From Humibacter ginsenosidimutans (GTDB taxonomy: Bacteria > Actinomycetota > Actinomycetes > Actinomycetales > Microbacteriaceae), in assembly GCF_007859675.1 (NCBI RefSeq), contig NZ_CP042305.1, positions 2,728,001 to 2,792,000 on the forward strand: 64,000 bases of DNA, read 5' to 3'. Positions 1-7,666 of this stretch are shown in pieces. Numbering within the stretch: position 1 is the stretch's first letter; every line of letters begins with the position of its first letter. A model generated the notes under the pieces. The model had not been told where the DNA came from. It ran no database searches and worked only from the letters and a program-made list of their open reading frames with translations. The translations under genes and the position numbers were made by a program.

Positions 1-753
1 AGACGGCGCAGGGTCGCCGACGTCGTCTTCGCCGCCGTGATCGCTGCGGCGATCACGATCGGCGTGGTCGAACTGCTCTCGTACATTCAGAACTCGATCG
101 GACTCGCCGAATTCGGAACGGCGTTCGTGCTCGGTCTCGCCACGTTCGGCCGAGTGGTCGTGTTGATCGTGGTGGGGTCGCTGGTCTGGGTGCCGATCGG
201 CGTCTGGATCGGCATGAACCCCAAGGTCACCCGCTATGCCCAGCCTGTCGTGCAGGTGCTCGCCAGCTTTCCGGCGAACTTCCTCTTTCCGTTCATCACC
301 CTGTTCCTCATCACCTCGGGACTCAGCATCAACGTCGGAGGCATCATGCTGATGTCGCTCGGCGCGCAGTGGTACATCCTGTTCAACGTGATCGCGGGTG
401 CGTCGGCGATTCCCGCCGACCTGCGCGAGGCATCCCTCAATCTCGGAGTGAGCGGATGGCTGCGGTGGCGGCGCCTGATTCTTCCGGCGGTCTTCTCCTC
501 GTGGGTCACCGGAGGCATCACCGCCGCAGGCGGGGCCTGGAACGCTTCGATCGTCGCCGAGGTCGTCAGCTATGGCCACACGACCCTCACGGCGTTCGGG
601 CTCGGCGCGTACATCGCCCACGCGACCGCGACCGGCGACTTCGCCCGCACGTTCGTCGGCGTCATCGTCATGAGCATCTTCGTCGTGGGTCTCAACCGAG
701 TGTTCTGGCGGCGGCTCTATCGACTTGCCGAGACCCGCTTCTCCCTGGCCTGA
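1..753 (+). CDS. ABC transporter permease, anion/nitrate-sulfonate type (5' end outside window)
   Basis: Inner-membrane permease of a NitT/TauT-like ABC importer. The frame is open from base 1, so the gene begins outside the window; 250 residues are visible. Several hydrophobic segments are seen, and the cytoplasmic EAA-type loop (EASLNLGVSG followed by LILPAVF) that contacts the ATPase lies in the middle. Partners of the ATPase type found next door are often double-length permeases, so this is probably the second permease half (inference). The stop at 753 is 40 bases before the ATPase start, so the two genes are likely one operon. The substrate cannot be read from sequence. Confidence 0.8.
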   Translation, partial: RRRRVADVVFAAVIAAAITIGVVELLSYIQNSIGLAEFGTAFVLGLATFGRVVVLIVVGSLVWVPIGVWIGMNPKVTRYAQPVVQVLASFPANFLFPFITLFLITSGLSINVGGIMLMSLGAQWYILFNVIAGASAIPADLREASLNLGVSGWLRWRRLILPAVFSSWVTGGITAAGGAWNASIVAEVVSYGHTTLTAFGLGAYIAHATATGDFARTFVGVIVMSIFVVGLNRVFWRRLYRLAETRFSLA

Positions 754-793
754 ACCCTCGACCTCACCCCACGTCACCACAAGGAGGTGCCCC

Positions 794-2149
794 ATGGCAT
801 CCACGACCCGCGGCACGTTCGGCGCTGTGCCAGACGGCTCCCCGATCATCGAAGTGGACGGGGTGACGAAGAGCTTCCCCTCGGCCGACGGCACGACACT
901 GCACGTTCTCTCCGAAGTGTCACTCACGCTGCGCAAGGGCGAGATCGTCGCGCTGCTCGGCAAGTCCGGGTCGGGCAAGTCGACCCTGTTGCGATCGATG
1001 GCGGGGCTCATCGCGCCGACCACCGGGCAGGTCCGCTACCGCGGCACACGTCTCAACGGCGCGAACCCCGGTGTGGGGATGGTTTTCCAGTCGTTCGCAC
1101 TCATGCCGTGGCTCACCGTGCAGGCGAATGTCGAACTGGGCTTGCAGGCACGCGGGATCGCGGCGAAGGAACGCCGTCGTCGCGCGCTCGACGCCATCGA
1201 CGTGATCGGACTCGACGGCTTCGAGTCCGCCTATCCGCGCGAACTCTCCGGCGGCATGCGTCAGCGTGTCGGTTTCGCACGAGCGCTGGTGCTGCGCCCC
1301 GACGCGCTGCTGATGGATGAGCCCTTCTCCGCACTGGACGTGCTGACGGCGGAGAACCTGCGTAACGAGGTCATGTCGCTGTGGGCGCAGCCCGACTTTC
1401 CCACCTCGTGCGTCTGCATCGTGACGCACAACATCGAAGAAGCAGTGCTCATGGCGGATCGCGTGCTCGTGTTGGGAGCGAACCCCGGTCACATCAAGGC
1501 CGAGGTCCCCATTCACCTACCGCGACCGCGCGACCGCCGCAGCCCCGCGTTCGAGTCGGCCGTCGACACGCTTTACACCCTCCTGGTCGGGGAGGAGCAG
1601 CAGACGGCCGCGACGCCGGCGCTCCCCACGCCGTCGACGTATCCGCTCCCCGACATCACCATCGGCGGTCTCGCGGGGCTGATCGAGATCGTCTACTCGC
1701 ACAACGGGCAAGCAGACCTGCCCGATCTCGCCGACGAGCTCTCGTTCGAGGTCGATGATCTGCTCCCTCTCGTCGACGCGGCGCAGATGCTCACCCTCCT
1801 CGATCTCGAAGGCGCCCAGGCCTTCCTCACCGAGACGGGGAGGCGGTGGTTCACCGCAGACATCTCGCCCAGCAAGGCCATCTTCGCCGACCTCGCCGTC
1901 GACCACGCGCCGCTCGTGCGCACCATCGTCCGCGCCCTCGAGAACAGTGATGACGGCGCCCTCCGCGACGACTTCTTCCTCGACCTTCTGCGTCGCGGCT
2001 TCACCGATGAGGATGCCCGCAAGCAGCTCGATATCGCCATCAGCTGGGGGCGATACGGAGAGCTCTACGACTACGACGCGGACACTCGCGAGATCATCCT
2101 CGGCGACCTGGCCGCCGAAGCGGCACGGCACCTCGCCGCTGAGGAATGA
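794..2149 (+). CDS. ABC transporter ATP-binding protein with C-terminal AAA-associated domain
   Basis: Energises the permease encoded just upstream. The 451-residue product has Walker A (GKSGSGKST, about residues 56-64), the LSGGMRQRV signature near 151-159 and Walker B (LLMDEPFSALD) near 172-182. After the NTPase domain a second region (about 295-450) is rich in acidic and leucine residues and matches the 'AAA-associated, C-terminal' domain (PF09821 type) of nitrate/sulfonate/bicarbonate-like ATPases. The ATG at 794 is chosen because AAGGAGG lies at 780-786; the frame is open further upstream but would overlap the permease. Regulation is not visible. Confidence 0.88.
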   Translation: MASTTRGTFGAVPDGSPIIEVDGVTKSFPSADGTTLHVLSEVSLTLRKGEIVALLGKSGSGKSTLLRSMAGLIAPTTGQVRYRGTRLNGANPGVGMVFQSFALMPWLTVQANVELGLQARGIAAKERRRRALDAIDVIGLDGFESAYPRELSGGMRQRVGFARALVLRPDALLMDEPFSALDVLTAENLRNEVMSLWAQPDFPTSCVCIVTHNIEEAVLMADRVLVLGANPGHIKAEVPIHLPRPRDRRSPAFESAVDTLYTLLVGEEQQTAATPALPTPSTYPLPDITIGGLAGLIEIVYSHNGQADLPDLADELSFEVDDLLPLVDAAQMLTLLDLEGAQAFLTETGRRWFTADISPSKAIFADLAVDHAPLVRTIVRALENSDDGALRDDFFLDLLRRGFTDEDARKQLDIAISWGRYGELYDYDADTREIILGDLAAEAARHLAAEE

Positions 2150-2200
2150 CGCGATCACCTTCCACCGGCAAAGCGCCCGCGCGCGTTCGTCCGCCACACG

Positions 2201-2998
2201 TCACCGCCGCGTGCGTCGCCGAAACAGCAGCGCTGCCGCAACGAACGCCACGATGGTGATGCCGACGAGCTCGACGAGCGCGAGCAAGAGATGGTCGCCG
2301 AGCGGGGCATCCGCGAGCAGCGCCCTGATGCAGTCGGTCGCCTGGCTGAGCGGCTGGTTCGCGGCGATGACGCGCAGCCAGTCCGGCATGGTGTCGGTGG
2401 GCACGAGCGCGTTGCTGAGGAAGACCGGAATGATGATCACGGCCGACACCTGCTGCACCACCTCGAGGCTCCTGCCGAGCAGGCCGATGACGGCCGCGAT
2501 CCACGAGAGCGTGAACGTCACCAGCAGCACGATGCCGATCACCGATGCCCAGGCGCCGACGCCTGCCGGGCTTCGGAACCCCATGAACAACCCGGCGACG
2601 ATCGTGACGGCGAGGCCGATGAGGCTGCGCGGCAGGTCGGAGATGACGTGTCCTGCGACGACGGCCGGCTTGGACATCGGCAGGGTGCGGAACCGGTCGA
2701 CGACGCCCTGCACCATGTCGGATGCCACGCCGGTGGCCGTGGTGATCGCGGCGAACCCGGCCATCACGATGAAGACGCCCGGAAGGAGAAAATCGAGGTA
2801 GTTCCGGCTCGTGCCCGCCTGAATGGCGCCGCCGAGAAAGAAGTACATCAGGGCGAGGGTGAGCACGGGCTGCAGCGTCACCGTGATGAGCTGGTCGGGG
2901 TCGGCGGCGAGGTGTCGCAGACTGCGCGTGACCATCTCGTAGTAGTCGCTGACAACCCACCAGCGCGACGGGCGCCGACGCTGCACGGCGACAGTCAT
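2201..2998 (-). CDS. ABC-2 type exporter permease, DrrB-like
   Basis: 265-residue integral membrane protein of the ABC-2 family (daunorubicin-resistance DrrB type), expected to form the export channel with the ATPase encoded upstream. A short cytoplasmic N-terminus is followed by about six hydrophobic segments, including LITVTLQPVLTLALMYFFLGG and a long pair near the C-terminus. The start overlaps the ATPase stop by four bases (ATGA), so translation is coupled. The operon probably runs small protein, ATPase, permease from the tetO-like region near 4310-4347. Exported substrate unknown; drug or lipid are both possible. Confidence 0.85.
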   Translation of the reverse strand: MTVAVQRRRPSRWWVVSDYYEMVTRSLRHLAADPDQLITVTLQPVLTLALMYFFLGGAIQAGTSRNYLDFLLPGVFIVMAGFAAITTATGVASDMVQGVVDRFRTLPMSKPAVVAGHVISDLPRSLIGLAVTIVAGLFMGFRSPAGVGAWASVIGIVLLVTFTLSWIAAVIGLLGRSLEVVQQVSAVIIIPVFLSNALVPTDTMPDWLRVIAANQPLSQATDCIRALLADAPLGDHLLLALVELVGITIVAFVAAALLFRRRTRR

Positions 2999-3999
2999 GC
3001 TGCCACCTCCTTCGCTGCGGCCTCACTCGTTGCCGCGCCGGAGCCGTCGCTCGAGTCCGTCGTGTCGGCCGGGCGTTCGTGCCCTGTCACGTGGAAGTAC
3101 ACGTCGTCGAGCGTCGGCGTGCGCACGCTGTAGTCCGCGAGCGCAATGCCCGACACGTCGACAGCGGTCAGCAACCGCCGCAGGTCGGCAACGTCGTCTC
3201 CGATCGAGACATGCAGTGCGCGGTCACCGCTCGTGACCTCGAACCCGGCCAGCTGCCTCGCCAGCGGGGCGACGAGGTCGGGGGATGCCGGTGTCAGGTC
3301 CACCTGTCGACCCCCGATCCGCGATTTCAGCTCGGCCGGAGTGCCGCGGGCGATCACCCTGCCATCGTCGATGAAGGTGACGTCGCGAGCCAGGGCATCC
3401 GCCTCGTCGAGATATTGGGTGGTCAGCAGCACCGTCGTGCCGTCTGCGACCAGCCCGTCGATCACCTCCCAGAGCGCGAGCCTGCTGGCCGGGTCGAGTC
3501 CTGTCGTGGGCTCGTCGAGGAACAGGATCGATGGATGCCCGATCAAGCTCACGGCGAGATCGAGCTTTCGGCGCATCCCTCCCGAGTAGCTCTTGACGGG
3601 CTTGCCGGCGGCCTCGGTGAGGTCGAACAGTTCGAGCAGCTCGGCGGCGCGCACGCGGGCCTGCGTTCTCGGCAGCCGATGCAGGCGGGCGAACATCGCG
3701 AGGTTCGCCCGCCCGGTCAGCTTCTCGTCGACGGCCGCTGATTGGTTCGCCACCCCGATCATCGCCTGCACGGCATCCGGACGGCTCAACGCGTCGACGC
3801 CGCCGATGGCCACGCTGCCCGCATCGGGACGCACCAGCGTGGAGAGGATGCGCACGACGGTCGTCTTGCCCGCACCGTTCGGACCGAGCAGGGCCATGAC
3901 CGAGCCGAGGCTCACGTCGAGGCTCACCCCGAACAGCCCTGTGGTCGCGGTGTAGGCCTTCGTCAGGTCGCGCACGGCGATCGCGGCGGACTCGGCCAT
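2995..3999 (-). CDS. ABC exporter ATP-binding protein, DrrA-like
   Basis: 334-residue ATPase of a DrrAB-type multidrug exporter. Walker A (GPNGAGKTT) sits at about residues 39-47, the signature YSGGMRRKLDLA near 138-149 and Walker B (ILFLDEPTTGLDP) near 158-170. A C-terminal extension of roughly 90 residues follows, as in DrrA. The start codon is one base past the stop of the upstream small ORF (TGACATG), indicating co-translation. The operon lies divergent from a TetR gene with tetO-like palindromes between them, so export is probably induced by a ligand of that repressor (inference). Confidence 0.88.
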   Translation of the reverse strand: MAESAAIAVRDLTKAYTATTGLFGVSLDVSLGSVMALLGPNGAGKTTVVRILSTLVRPDAGSVAIGGVDALSRPDAVQAMIGVANQSAAVDEKLTGRANLAMFARLHRLPRTQARVRAAELLELFDLTEAAGKPVKSYSGGMRRKLDLAVSLIGHPSILFLDEPTTGLDPASRLALWEVIDGLVADGTTVLLTTQYLDEADALARDVTFIDDGRVIARGTPAELKSRIGGRQVDLTPASPDLVAPLARQLAGFEVTSGDRALHVSIGDDVADLRRLLTAVDVSGIALADYSVRTPTLDDVYFHVTGHERPADTTDSSDGSGAATSEAAAKEVAA

Positions 4000-4000
4000 G

Positions 4001-4267
4001 TCACTCAGCCTTGCGCGCGACCCGGCCGGCGATCCAGGTCTGCCAGCGCACGAGAACGCGCGGTGGGCGGTCGTGCGCCGGGGTCGAGCCCTGGTGGCCG
4101 CCGGCGCGGCTCCGCGTCACCCGGTTCTGCGCTCCGCGGTTCTGCAGTGAGCGCCCGTGATGGCTCGCTCCCTGGTGGCCTTCGGGGAAGTCGCGGTGTT
4201 GAGGCACTCCCGCAACGCGATGCGTCGCCTCGTGCAGGGCATCCCGCACGGCATGTTCGTCAGGCAT
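4001..4267 (-). CDS. small basic histidine-rich protein, first gene of the DrrAB-type operon
   Basis: 88-residue protein of unknown function. The start is supported by GAAGGAG six bases upstream of ATG, and the stop abuts the DrrA-like gene (TGACATG). The sequence is rich in His, Arg, Gln and Gly, has no hydrophobic segment and no motif I recognise. It may be a genuine small partner of the exporter, or a translated leader that couples ribosomes into the ATPase gene. Its coding status rests on ribosome-binding site and position only, so confidence is moderate. Confidence 0.5.
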   Translation of the reverse strand: MPDEHAVRDALHEATHRVAGVPQHRDFPEGHQGASHHGRSLQNRGAQNRVTRSRAGGHQGSTPAHDRPPRVLVRWQTWIAGRVARKAE

Positions 4268-4310
4268 GATCTGCTCCTTCTCGGTTCTCCGGCGACGGTC
4301 GAGCCATCGC

Positions 4311-4347
4311 TCTCTATCGGCGATAGAGACTCTATCACTGATAGAGT
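4311..4347. promoter_or_regulatory. two tetO-like palindromic operators
   Basis: Two perfect 19-bp palindromes sharing one base: TCTCTATCGGCGATAGAGA (4311-4329) and ACTCTATCACTGATAGAGT (4329-4347). The second differs by only its central base from the classical tetO1 core as I remember it (ACTCTATCATTGATAGAGT). They lie between the divergent TetR gene and the exporter operon, so one repressor could control both directions. Confidence 0.85.
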
Positions 4348-4391
4348 GAAGTGCAAGCAGTCGGGTTGGGGAACAACGAACGGGGGAGTCG

Positions 4392-5015
4392 ATGGCGTTG
4401 GACCGGCAACAGGTCATCTCCGAGGCCGTCGCCTTGCTCGACGCCGAAGGCCTGGATGCCGTCACCACCCGCAAGCTCGCCACTCGCCTCGGCGTGCAGT
4501 CGCCCACGCTCTACTGGCATGTGCCCAACAAGTCGGCGCTCATCACGGCCGTCGCCGACGCGATCCTCGGGGACTTCGTCGCTCAGGTGTCACCACCGAT
4601 GCCCGATGAGGCCTGGCCGGAGTGGCTGACGCACCTCGCGGGCGGGCTGCGCCGCGCGCTGCTCGCCCACCCGGACGGCGCGCGCGTCATCTCCTCGGCG
4701 CAGCTCTCCGCGCAGATGAACGCCCTCTCCGAGCTCGCGATGAGCGCACTGGTGGAGAAGGGCATCCCTCTTCGCCAGGCGCGCATCATCACGCTCACCG
4801 TCGAGCGCTTCACGGTCGGCTACGTGCTCGAAGAGCAGGCGCCGCGGCCCGACGAGACGGCTCTCAAGGACTGGAGCCTCGACGAGTTCACGGCCGCCCA
4901 CCCCACGCTGATCGCCGGTGTCACCGGTTACTTCCGAGACGGCCGCACGCCCGATGACCTGTTCGACGACTGTCTGAGCGTCGTCATCGCGGGCGCGTCG
5001 GCCGGTGGGTCATGA
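4392..5015 (+). CDS. TetR-class transcriptional repressor (true TetR-like DNA-binding domain)
   Basis: 207-residue repressor. Its N-terminal helix-turn-helix (TTRKLATRLGVQSPTLYWHVPNKSAL, about residues 24-49) closely resembles that of tetracycline repressors, more than the generic TetR family. The C-terminal ligand domain is all-helical. ATG at 4392 follows a GGGGGAG sequence by four bases. The gene is divergent from a DrrAB-like exporter and the intervening region has two tetO-like palindromes, so autoregulation plus exporter control is likely. The ligand is not evident; tetracycline itself is only one option. Confidence 0.88.
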   Translation: MALDRQQVISEAVALLDAEGLDAVTTRKLATRLGVQSPTLYWHVPNKSALITAVADAILGDFVAQVSPPMPDEAWPEWLTHLAGGLRRALLAHPDGARVISSAQLSAQMNALSELAMSALVEKGIPLRQARIITLTVERFTVGYVLEEQAPRPDETALKDWSLDEFTAAHPTLIAGVTGYFRDGRTPDDLFDDCLSVVIAGASAGGS

Positions 5016-5424
5016 AGACGTCGATCTCGTCTTCGCTGTCGGTGACGAATCCGTGACGGTCGTAGAGCCGACGTGCCGCGCTGCCCTGCAGCACGTTGAG
5101 CCGCGTGGGACCGTCGAACGGCTCGTCGAGAACGGTCAGCAGCACCGCACTGCCGATGCCCCTGCCTTGCTGGTCTGGTGCGACGTAGAAGTGCTCGAGC
5201 CAGCGCACGTCGCCCTCGAATCGTGTGGTGATGCATCCCACGTCGCGGCCGTCGACGACGATGACGCGCGTCTGTTGCGGGCGAAAGGCGTCCCGCATCC
5301 GTTGCCGCACCCGCACGGGATCGAAGCGACCGAGCCGTTCGAGGTCGGAGCGCAGCACGAGTGCTCGCAGCTCGACGAGCCACTCGAGGTCGTCGGGTGT
5401 GCTGGATCGCAGAGTGACCGCCAT
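4984..5424 (-). CDS. GNAT-family N-acetyltransferase
   Basis: 146-residue acetyl-CoA-dependent acetyltransferase. The acetyl-CoA loop reads QQGRGIGSAVL (about residues 86-96) after a typical beta strand (FYVAP), and the C-terminal YDRHGF motif matches GNAT beta-6/7. The 3' end overlaps the convergent TetR gene by 32 bases. It starts seven bases after the stop of the hexapeptide acetyltransferase gene, making it the last gene of the arsR-led operon. Substrate unknown. Confidence 0.82.
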   Translation of the reverse strand: MAVTLRSSTPDDLEWLVELRALVLRSDLERLGRFDPVRVRQRMRDAFRPQQTRVIVVDGRDVGCITTRFEGDVRWLEHFYVAPDQQGRGIGSAVLLTVLDEPFDGPTRLNVLQGSAARRLYDRHGFVTDSEDEIDVFMTHRPTRPR

Positions 5425-5431
5425 GCAAGGA

Positions 5432-5986
5432 CTATGGCGTGGAATCGAGGTCGCGTCGTGCGACGTATCCGCTGCTGCTCACCACACAGTTCGGCGGAAC
5501 GTCCTTCGCGATGACGGCGCCTGCGGCGACGACCGAGCCTGCGCCTATGCGCACGCCAGGAGTGACGGTGACATTCGCGCCGATCCACACGTTCGACTCG
5601 ATGACGATCGGCGCCGCCGTGATGCCGTCGAAACGCTGCCCGGGCTGGACGGGATGCCCCGCCGTCGCGAGCGTGACGCCCGGCCCGATCATGGTGCGGT
5701 CACCGATCGTGATGCCGCCGATGTCGTAGAAGGAGCAGTTCTGATTGACGAACACGTGCTCGCCGAACTCCAGGTTCAGGCCGTGGTCGCAGAAGAACGG
5801 CGGATACAGCGTGAGGGTCTCGGGCGTCGGCCGCCCCAGAATCTCGGCGAGGAGCGCCGTTCTCGTCTCGACGTCGCTGTGCCGCAGCACGTTGAGGCGC
5901 GAGGTCAGGTCCATGACCACCTGCACCCGCTCGGTCACCGCGCGCGACTCCGGCGTTCGCCGGGGGATCAGCCGTTCGTTTCGCAT
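5432..5986 (-). CDS. left-handed beta-helix (hexapeptide) acetyltransferase, maltose/galactoside type
   Basis: 184-residue sugar O-acetyltransferase-like protein. It has an N-terminal helical segment and then hexapeptide repeats such as IGDRTMIGPGVTLATAGHP, IVIESNVWIGANVTVTPGV and IGAGSVVAAGAVIAKDV, as in maltose and nodulation acetyltransferases (LacA/Maa/NodL); the catalytic His is likely the one in TAGHP. The ATG at 5986 is chosen because the upstream part of the open frame is in the arsR gene. It is 32 bases downstream of arsR and seven bases upstream of a GNAT gene, suggesting one operon. Confidence 0.82.
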   Translation of the reverse strand: MRNERLIPRRTPESRAVTERVQVVMDLTSRLNVLRHSDVETRTALLAEILGRPTPETLTLYPPFFCDHGLNLEFGEHVFVNQNCSFYDIGGITIGDRTMIGPGVTLATAGHPVQPGQRFDGITAAPIVIESNVWIGANVTVTPGVRIGAGSVVAAGAVIAKDVPPNCVVSSSGYVARRDLDSTP

Positions 5987-6018
5987 CGTCGGCAATGATC
6001 GCAGACGGGAGGGGTTGC

Positions 6019-6369
6019 TCAAACCGCCGCCAGCAGCGCGGCCACCGCGTCGAGGGCGCCATCGACCAGCCGGTAGTAATGCCAGGTGCCGCGCTTCGTG
6101 CTGGTCAGAAAGCCGGCGCCGACGAGCACTTTCAGGTGGTGCGAGACCGTCGACTGGCTGAGCGCGAGCGGATCGGTCAGCTCGCACACGCATGCCTCGC
6201 CCTCCGCATGCGCGGCCACGATCGACAGCAGTCGCAACCGCGCTGGGTCGGCCAGGGCCTTCAGCGAGCGCGCCAACGACTCGGCGTTCGACGGCTCGAT
6301 CGGCTCCCTGGTGATCGGCGCGCAACACGCCTGCAGGTCGCGGATCGGCAGGAGCTCGGTGTCCGACAT
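6019..6369 (-). CDS. ArsR/SmtB-family arsenite-type metalloregulator
   Basis: 116-residue winged-helix repressor. The recognition helix region SQSTVSHHLKVL and the metal motif ACVCELTD place it with arsenite-sensing ArsR proteins of the ELCVCDL type; an extra N-terminal Cys pair (QACCAP) is common in actinobacterial ArsR. ATG at 6369 gives the usual length, though upstream in-frame starts exist. No arsenite pump or arsenate reductase follows; two acetyltransferases do. A 17-residue Cys-pair mini-ORF is divergent, and an ATTGA/TCAAT inverted repeat lies in the shared promoter region. Confidence 0.85.
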   Translation of the reverse strand: MSDTELLPIRDLQACCAPITREPIEPSNAESLARSLKALADPARLRLLSIVAAHAEGEACVCELTDPLALSQSTVSHHLKVLVGAGFLTSTKRGTWHYYRLVDGALDAVAALLAAV

Positions 6370-6389
6370 GAGATCAGTCTGGCACATAC

Positions 6390-6412
6390 ATTGACAGTCA
6401 TCGATGTTCAAT
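6390..6412. promoter_or_regulatory. candidate ArsR operator
   Basis: Inverted repeat ATTGA ... TCAAT (6390-6394 and 6408-6412) with a central CATCGATG palindrome. It lies 21 bases upstream of the arsR start and 47 bases before the divergent mini-ORF. ArsR-family operators are often AT-rich inverted repeats of this form. Arms are short, so this is tentative. Confidence 0.45.
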
Positions 6413-6458
6413 CGCAGACTGTATTCATCGACGCACGTCGATGGAAGGAGGTCCGGCG

Positions 6459-6512
6459 ATGAACGGATGCTGCGACCCTGAAGAGGGATGCTGCGAGCCC
6501 GGCTGCTGCTGA
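6459..6512 (+). CDS. 17-residue cysteine-pair peptide divergent from arsR
   Basis: Tiny ORF reading MNGCCDPEEGCCEPGCC, then TGA. Six of 17 residues are Cys, in three CC pairs spaced by acidic residues and Pro. It has one of the strongest ribosome-binding sites in the window (AAGGAGG, about seven bases before ATG). A 12-bp perfect GC stem starts seven bases after the stop. Possible roles are a metal(loid)-binding micropeptide induced with arsR, or a cysteine-sensing leader peptide controlling readthrough of the hairpin. Too short for standard gene callers. Function unproven. Confidence 0.6.
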   Translation: MNGCCDPEEGCCEPGCC

Positions 6513-6518
6513 TCCCTC

Positions 6519-6552
6519 GCGCCGGCCGCCGCACTAGCGGGGCGGCCGGCGC
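6519..6552 (+). terminator. strong stem-loop after the Cys-pair mini-ORF
   Basis: Perfect 12-bp GC-rich inverted repeat (arms 6519-6530 and 6541-6552, ten-base loop). There is no T-run, but such stems often terminate in high-GC actinobacteria. Its closeness to the mini-ORF stop means a stalled ribosome could block its folding. Confidence 0.6.
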
Positions 6553-6804
6553 CTCATCTCCTCACCGAAGTCGCCGTGAGCTGTGCACGCCCTCGTCCGC
6601 CCGCGCTCGCGAACGGCCCGGATGAGCTCCGCGGCAACCCGACCTCCGTGCCACGAAGCCCCTCCGTGCGCAACCCGGCGACCGGCATCCGCCGCTCGTC
6701 TGATTCCGTGTGCTGACCGTCCGTGACCGTGGGATGCCTTCGGCCTCGTCGTCGCATTCTCGATAGTGCGCCGTTGAAACGAGGCGCCACGGGAGGACGT
6801 GATC
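6553..6804. other. non-coding gap before the SDR gene
   Basis: About 250 bases between the hairpin and the SDR start. It must hold the SDR promoter unless the gene is reached by readthrough from the mini-ORF. I see no convincing -35/-10 pair, repeat or small gene. Confidence 0.5.
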
Positions 6805-7548
6805 ATGACCACCACGAACATCGTCGGCGAACTGGCCGGCAAGGTCGCACTGGTGACCGGCGCGACGTCGGGTATCGGCCGCGCCACGGCGCTGAAGCTC
6901 GCCGAGGACGGAGCGGAGGTGCTCGTGCACGGTCGCGACGCGGCACGGGGAGCCCGTGTCGTGCAGGAGATCGGCGACGCCGGCGGACGAGCACGTTTCA
7001 TCGCGGCGGATCTCGGCGATTCCGCAGGGGCGATCGACCTGGCCGCGCAGGCGGGCGAGGTCGACATCCTGGTCAACAACGCGGGCTTCTCCTGGTTCGG
7101 CCCGAGTGAGCAGCTGGATGCCGCCACGCTGCGCAGCCTGTTCGCCAGCAATGTCGAGGCCGCCTACCTGCTCACGGCACAGCTGGCGCCCTCGATGGTG
7201 GCGCGCGGCACGGGTTCGATCATCAACGTGTCGAGCATGGCCGCGAGCATCGGCCTGGCCGGTGGCGCCGCCTACAGCGCCACGAAGGCGGCGCTGAGCT
7301 CCTTCACGAAGGCCTGGGCCGCCGAGTACTCGCCGAAGGGCGTGCGCGTGAACGCCGTCGCGCCTGGACCGATCTACACCGGCGGCTCGAGCCCCGACCG
7401 CATCGCCGCTCTCGGTGAGACGACGCTGCTCGGTGCGGCGGCACAGCCGGAGGACATCGCCGACACCATCGCGTTCCTCGCGTCACCGCGAGCCGCGTAC
7501 ATCACGGGCGCCGTGGTCGCCGTCGACGGCGGGCGCACGGCCATCTGA
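6805..7548 (+). CDS. SDR-family NAD(P)-dependent oxidoreductase
   Basis: 247-residue classical short-chain dehydrogenase. It shows TGATSGIG (nucleotide-binding glycine motif), NNAG, the catalytic Ser region (INVSSMAAS) and YSATK active-site motif, and a C-terminal ITGAVVAVDGG. ATG at 6805 is chosen because GGGAGGA ends seven bases upstream; a GTG two codons earlier is too close to it. It leads a same-strand group with an alpha/beta hydrolase and an MFS transporter. Substrate unknown. Confidence 0.88.
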   Translation: MTTTNIVGELAGKVALVTGATSGIGRATALKLAEDGAEVLVHGRDAARGARVVQEIGDAGGRARFIAADLGDSAGAIDLAAQAGEVDILVNNAGFSWFGPSEQLDAATLRSLFASNVEAAYLLTAQLAPSMVARGTGSIINVSSMAASIGLAGGAAYSATKAALSSFTKAWAAEYSPKGVRVNAVAPGPIYTGGSSPDRIAALGETTLLGAAAQPEDIADTIAFLASPRAAYITGAVVAVDGGRTAI

Positions 7549-7580
7549 CGCTCGCCGACTTCGCGAAGACAGCCCCCGAA

Positions 7581-7620
7581 AAGCACAGGCGCCGACAAGC
7601 ACAGACGCCGACAAGCACAG
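7581..7620 (+). repeat. 16-bp tandem direct repeat (2.5 copies)
   Basis: Units AAGCACAGGCGCCGAC, AAGCACAGACGCCGAC and a half unit AAGCACAG lie in the 118-base gap before the hydrolase. A further AAGCACAG occurs near 7645. Probably replication slippage; possible role as a binding site is speculative. Confidence 0.7.
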
Positions 7621-7666
7621 ATCTCAACCGGTACAGACCTCACGAAGCACAGAGAAGAGAACGATC

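Noticed and set aside
2094..3026. 310-residue frame on the minus strand over the DrrB-like gene
   Set aside because: It is a shadow of the permease in another frame; it is Arg/His-rich and lacks membrane segments, while the frame at 2201-2998 is a clear ABC-2 permease.
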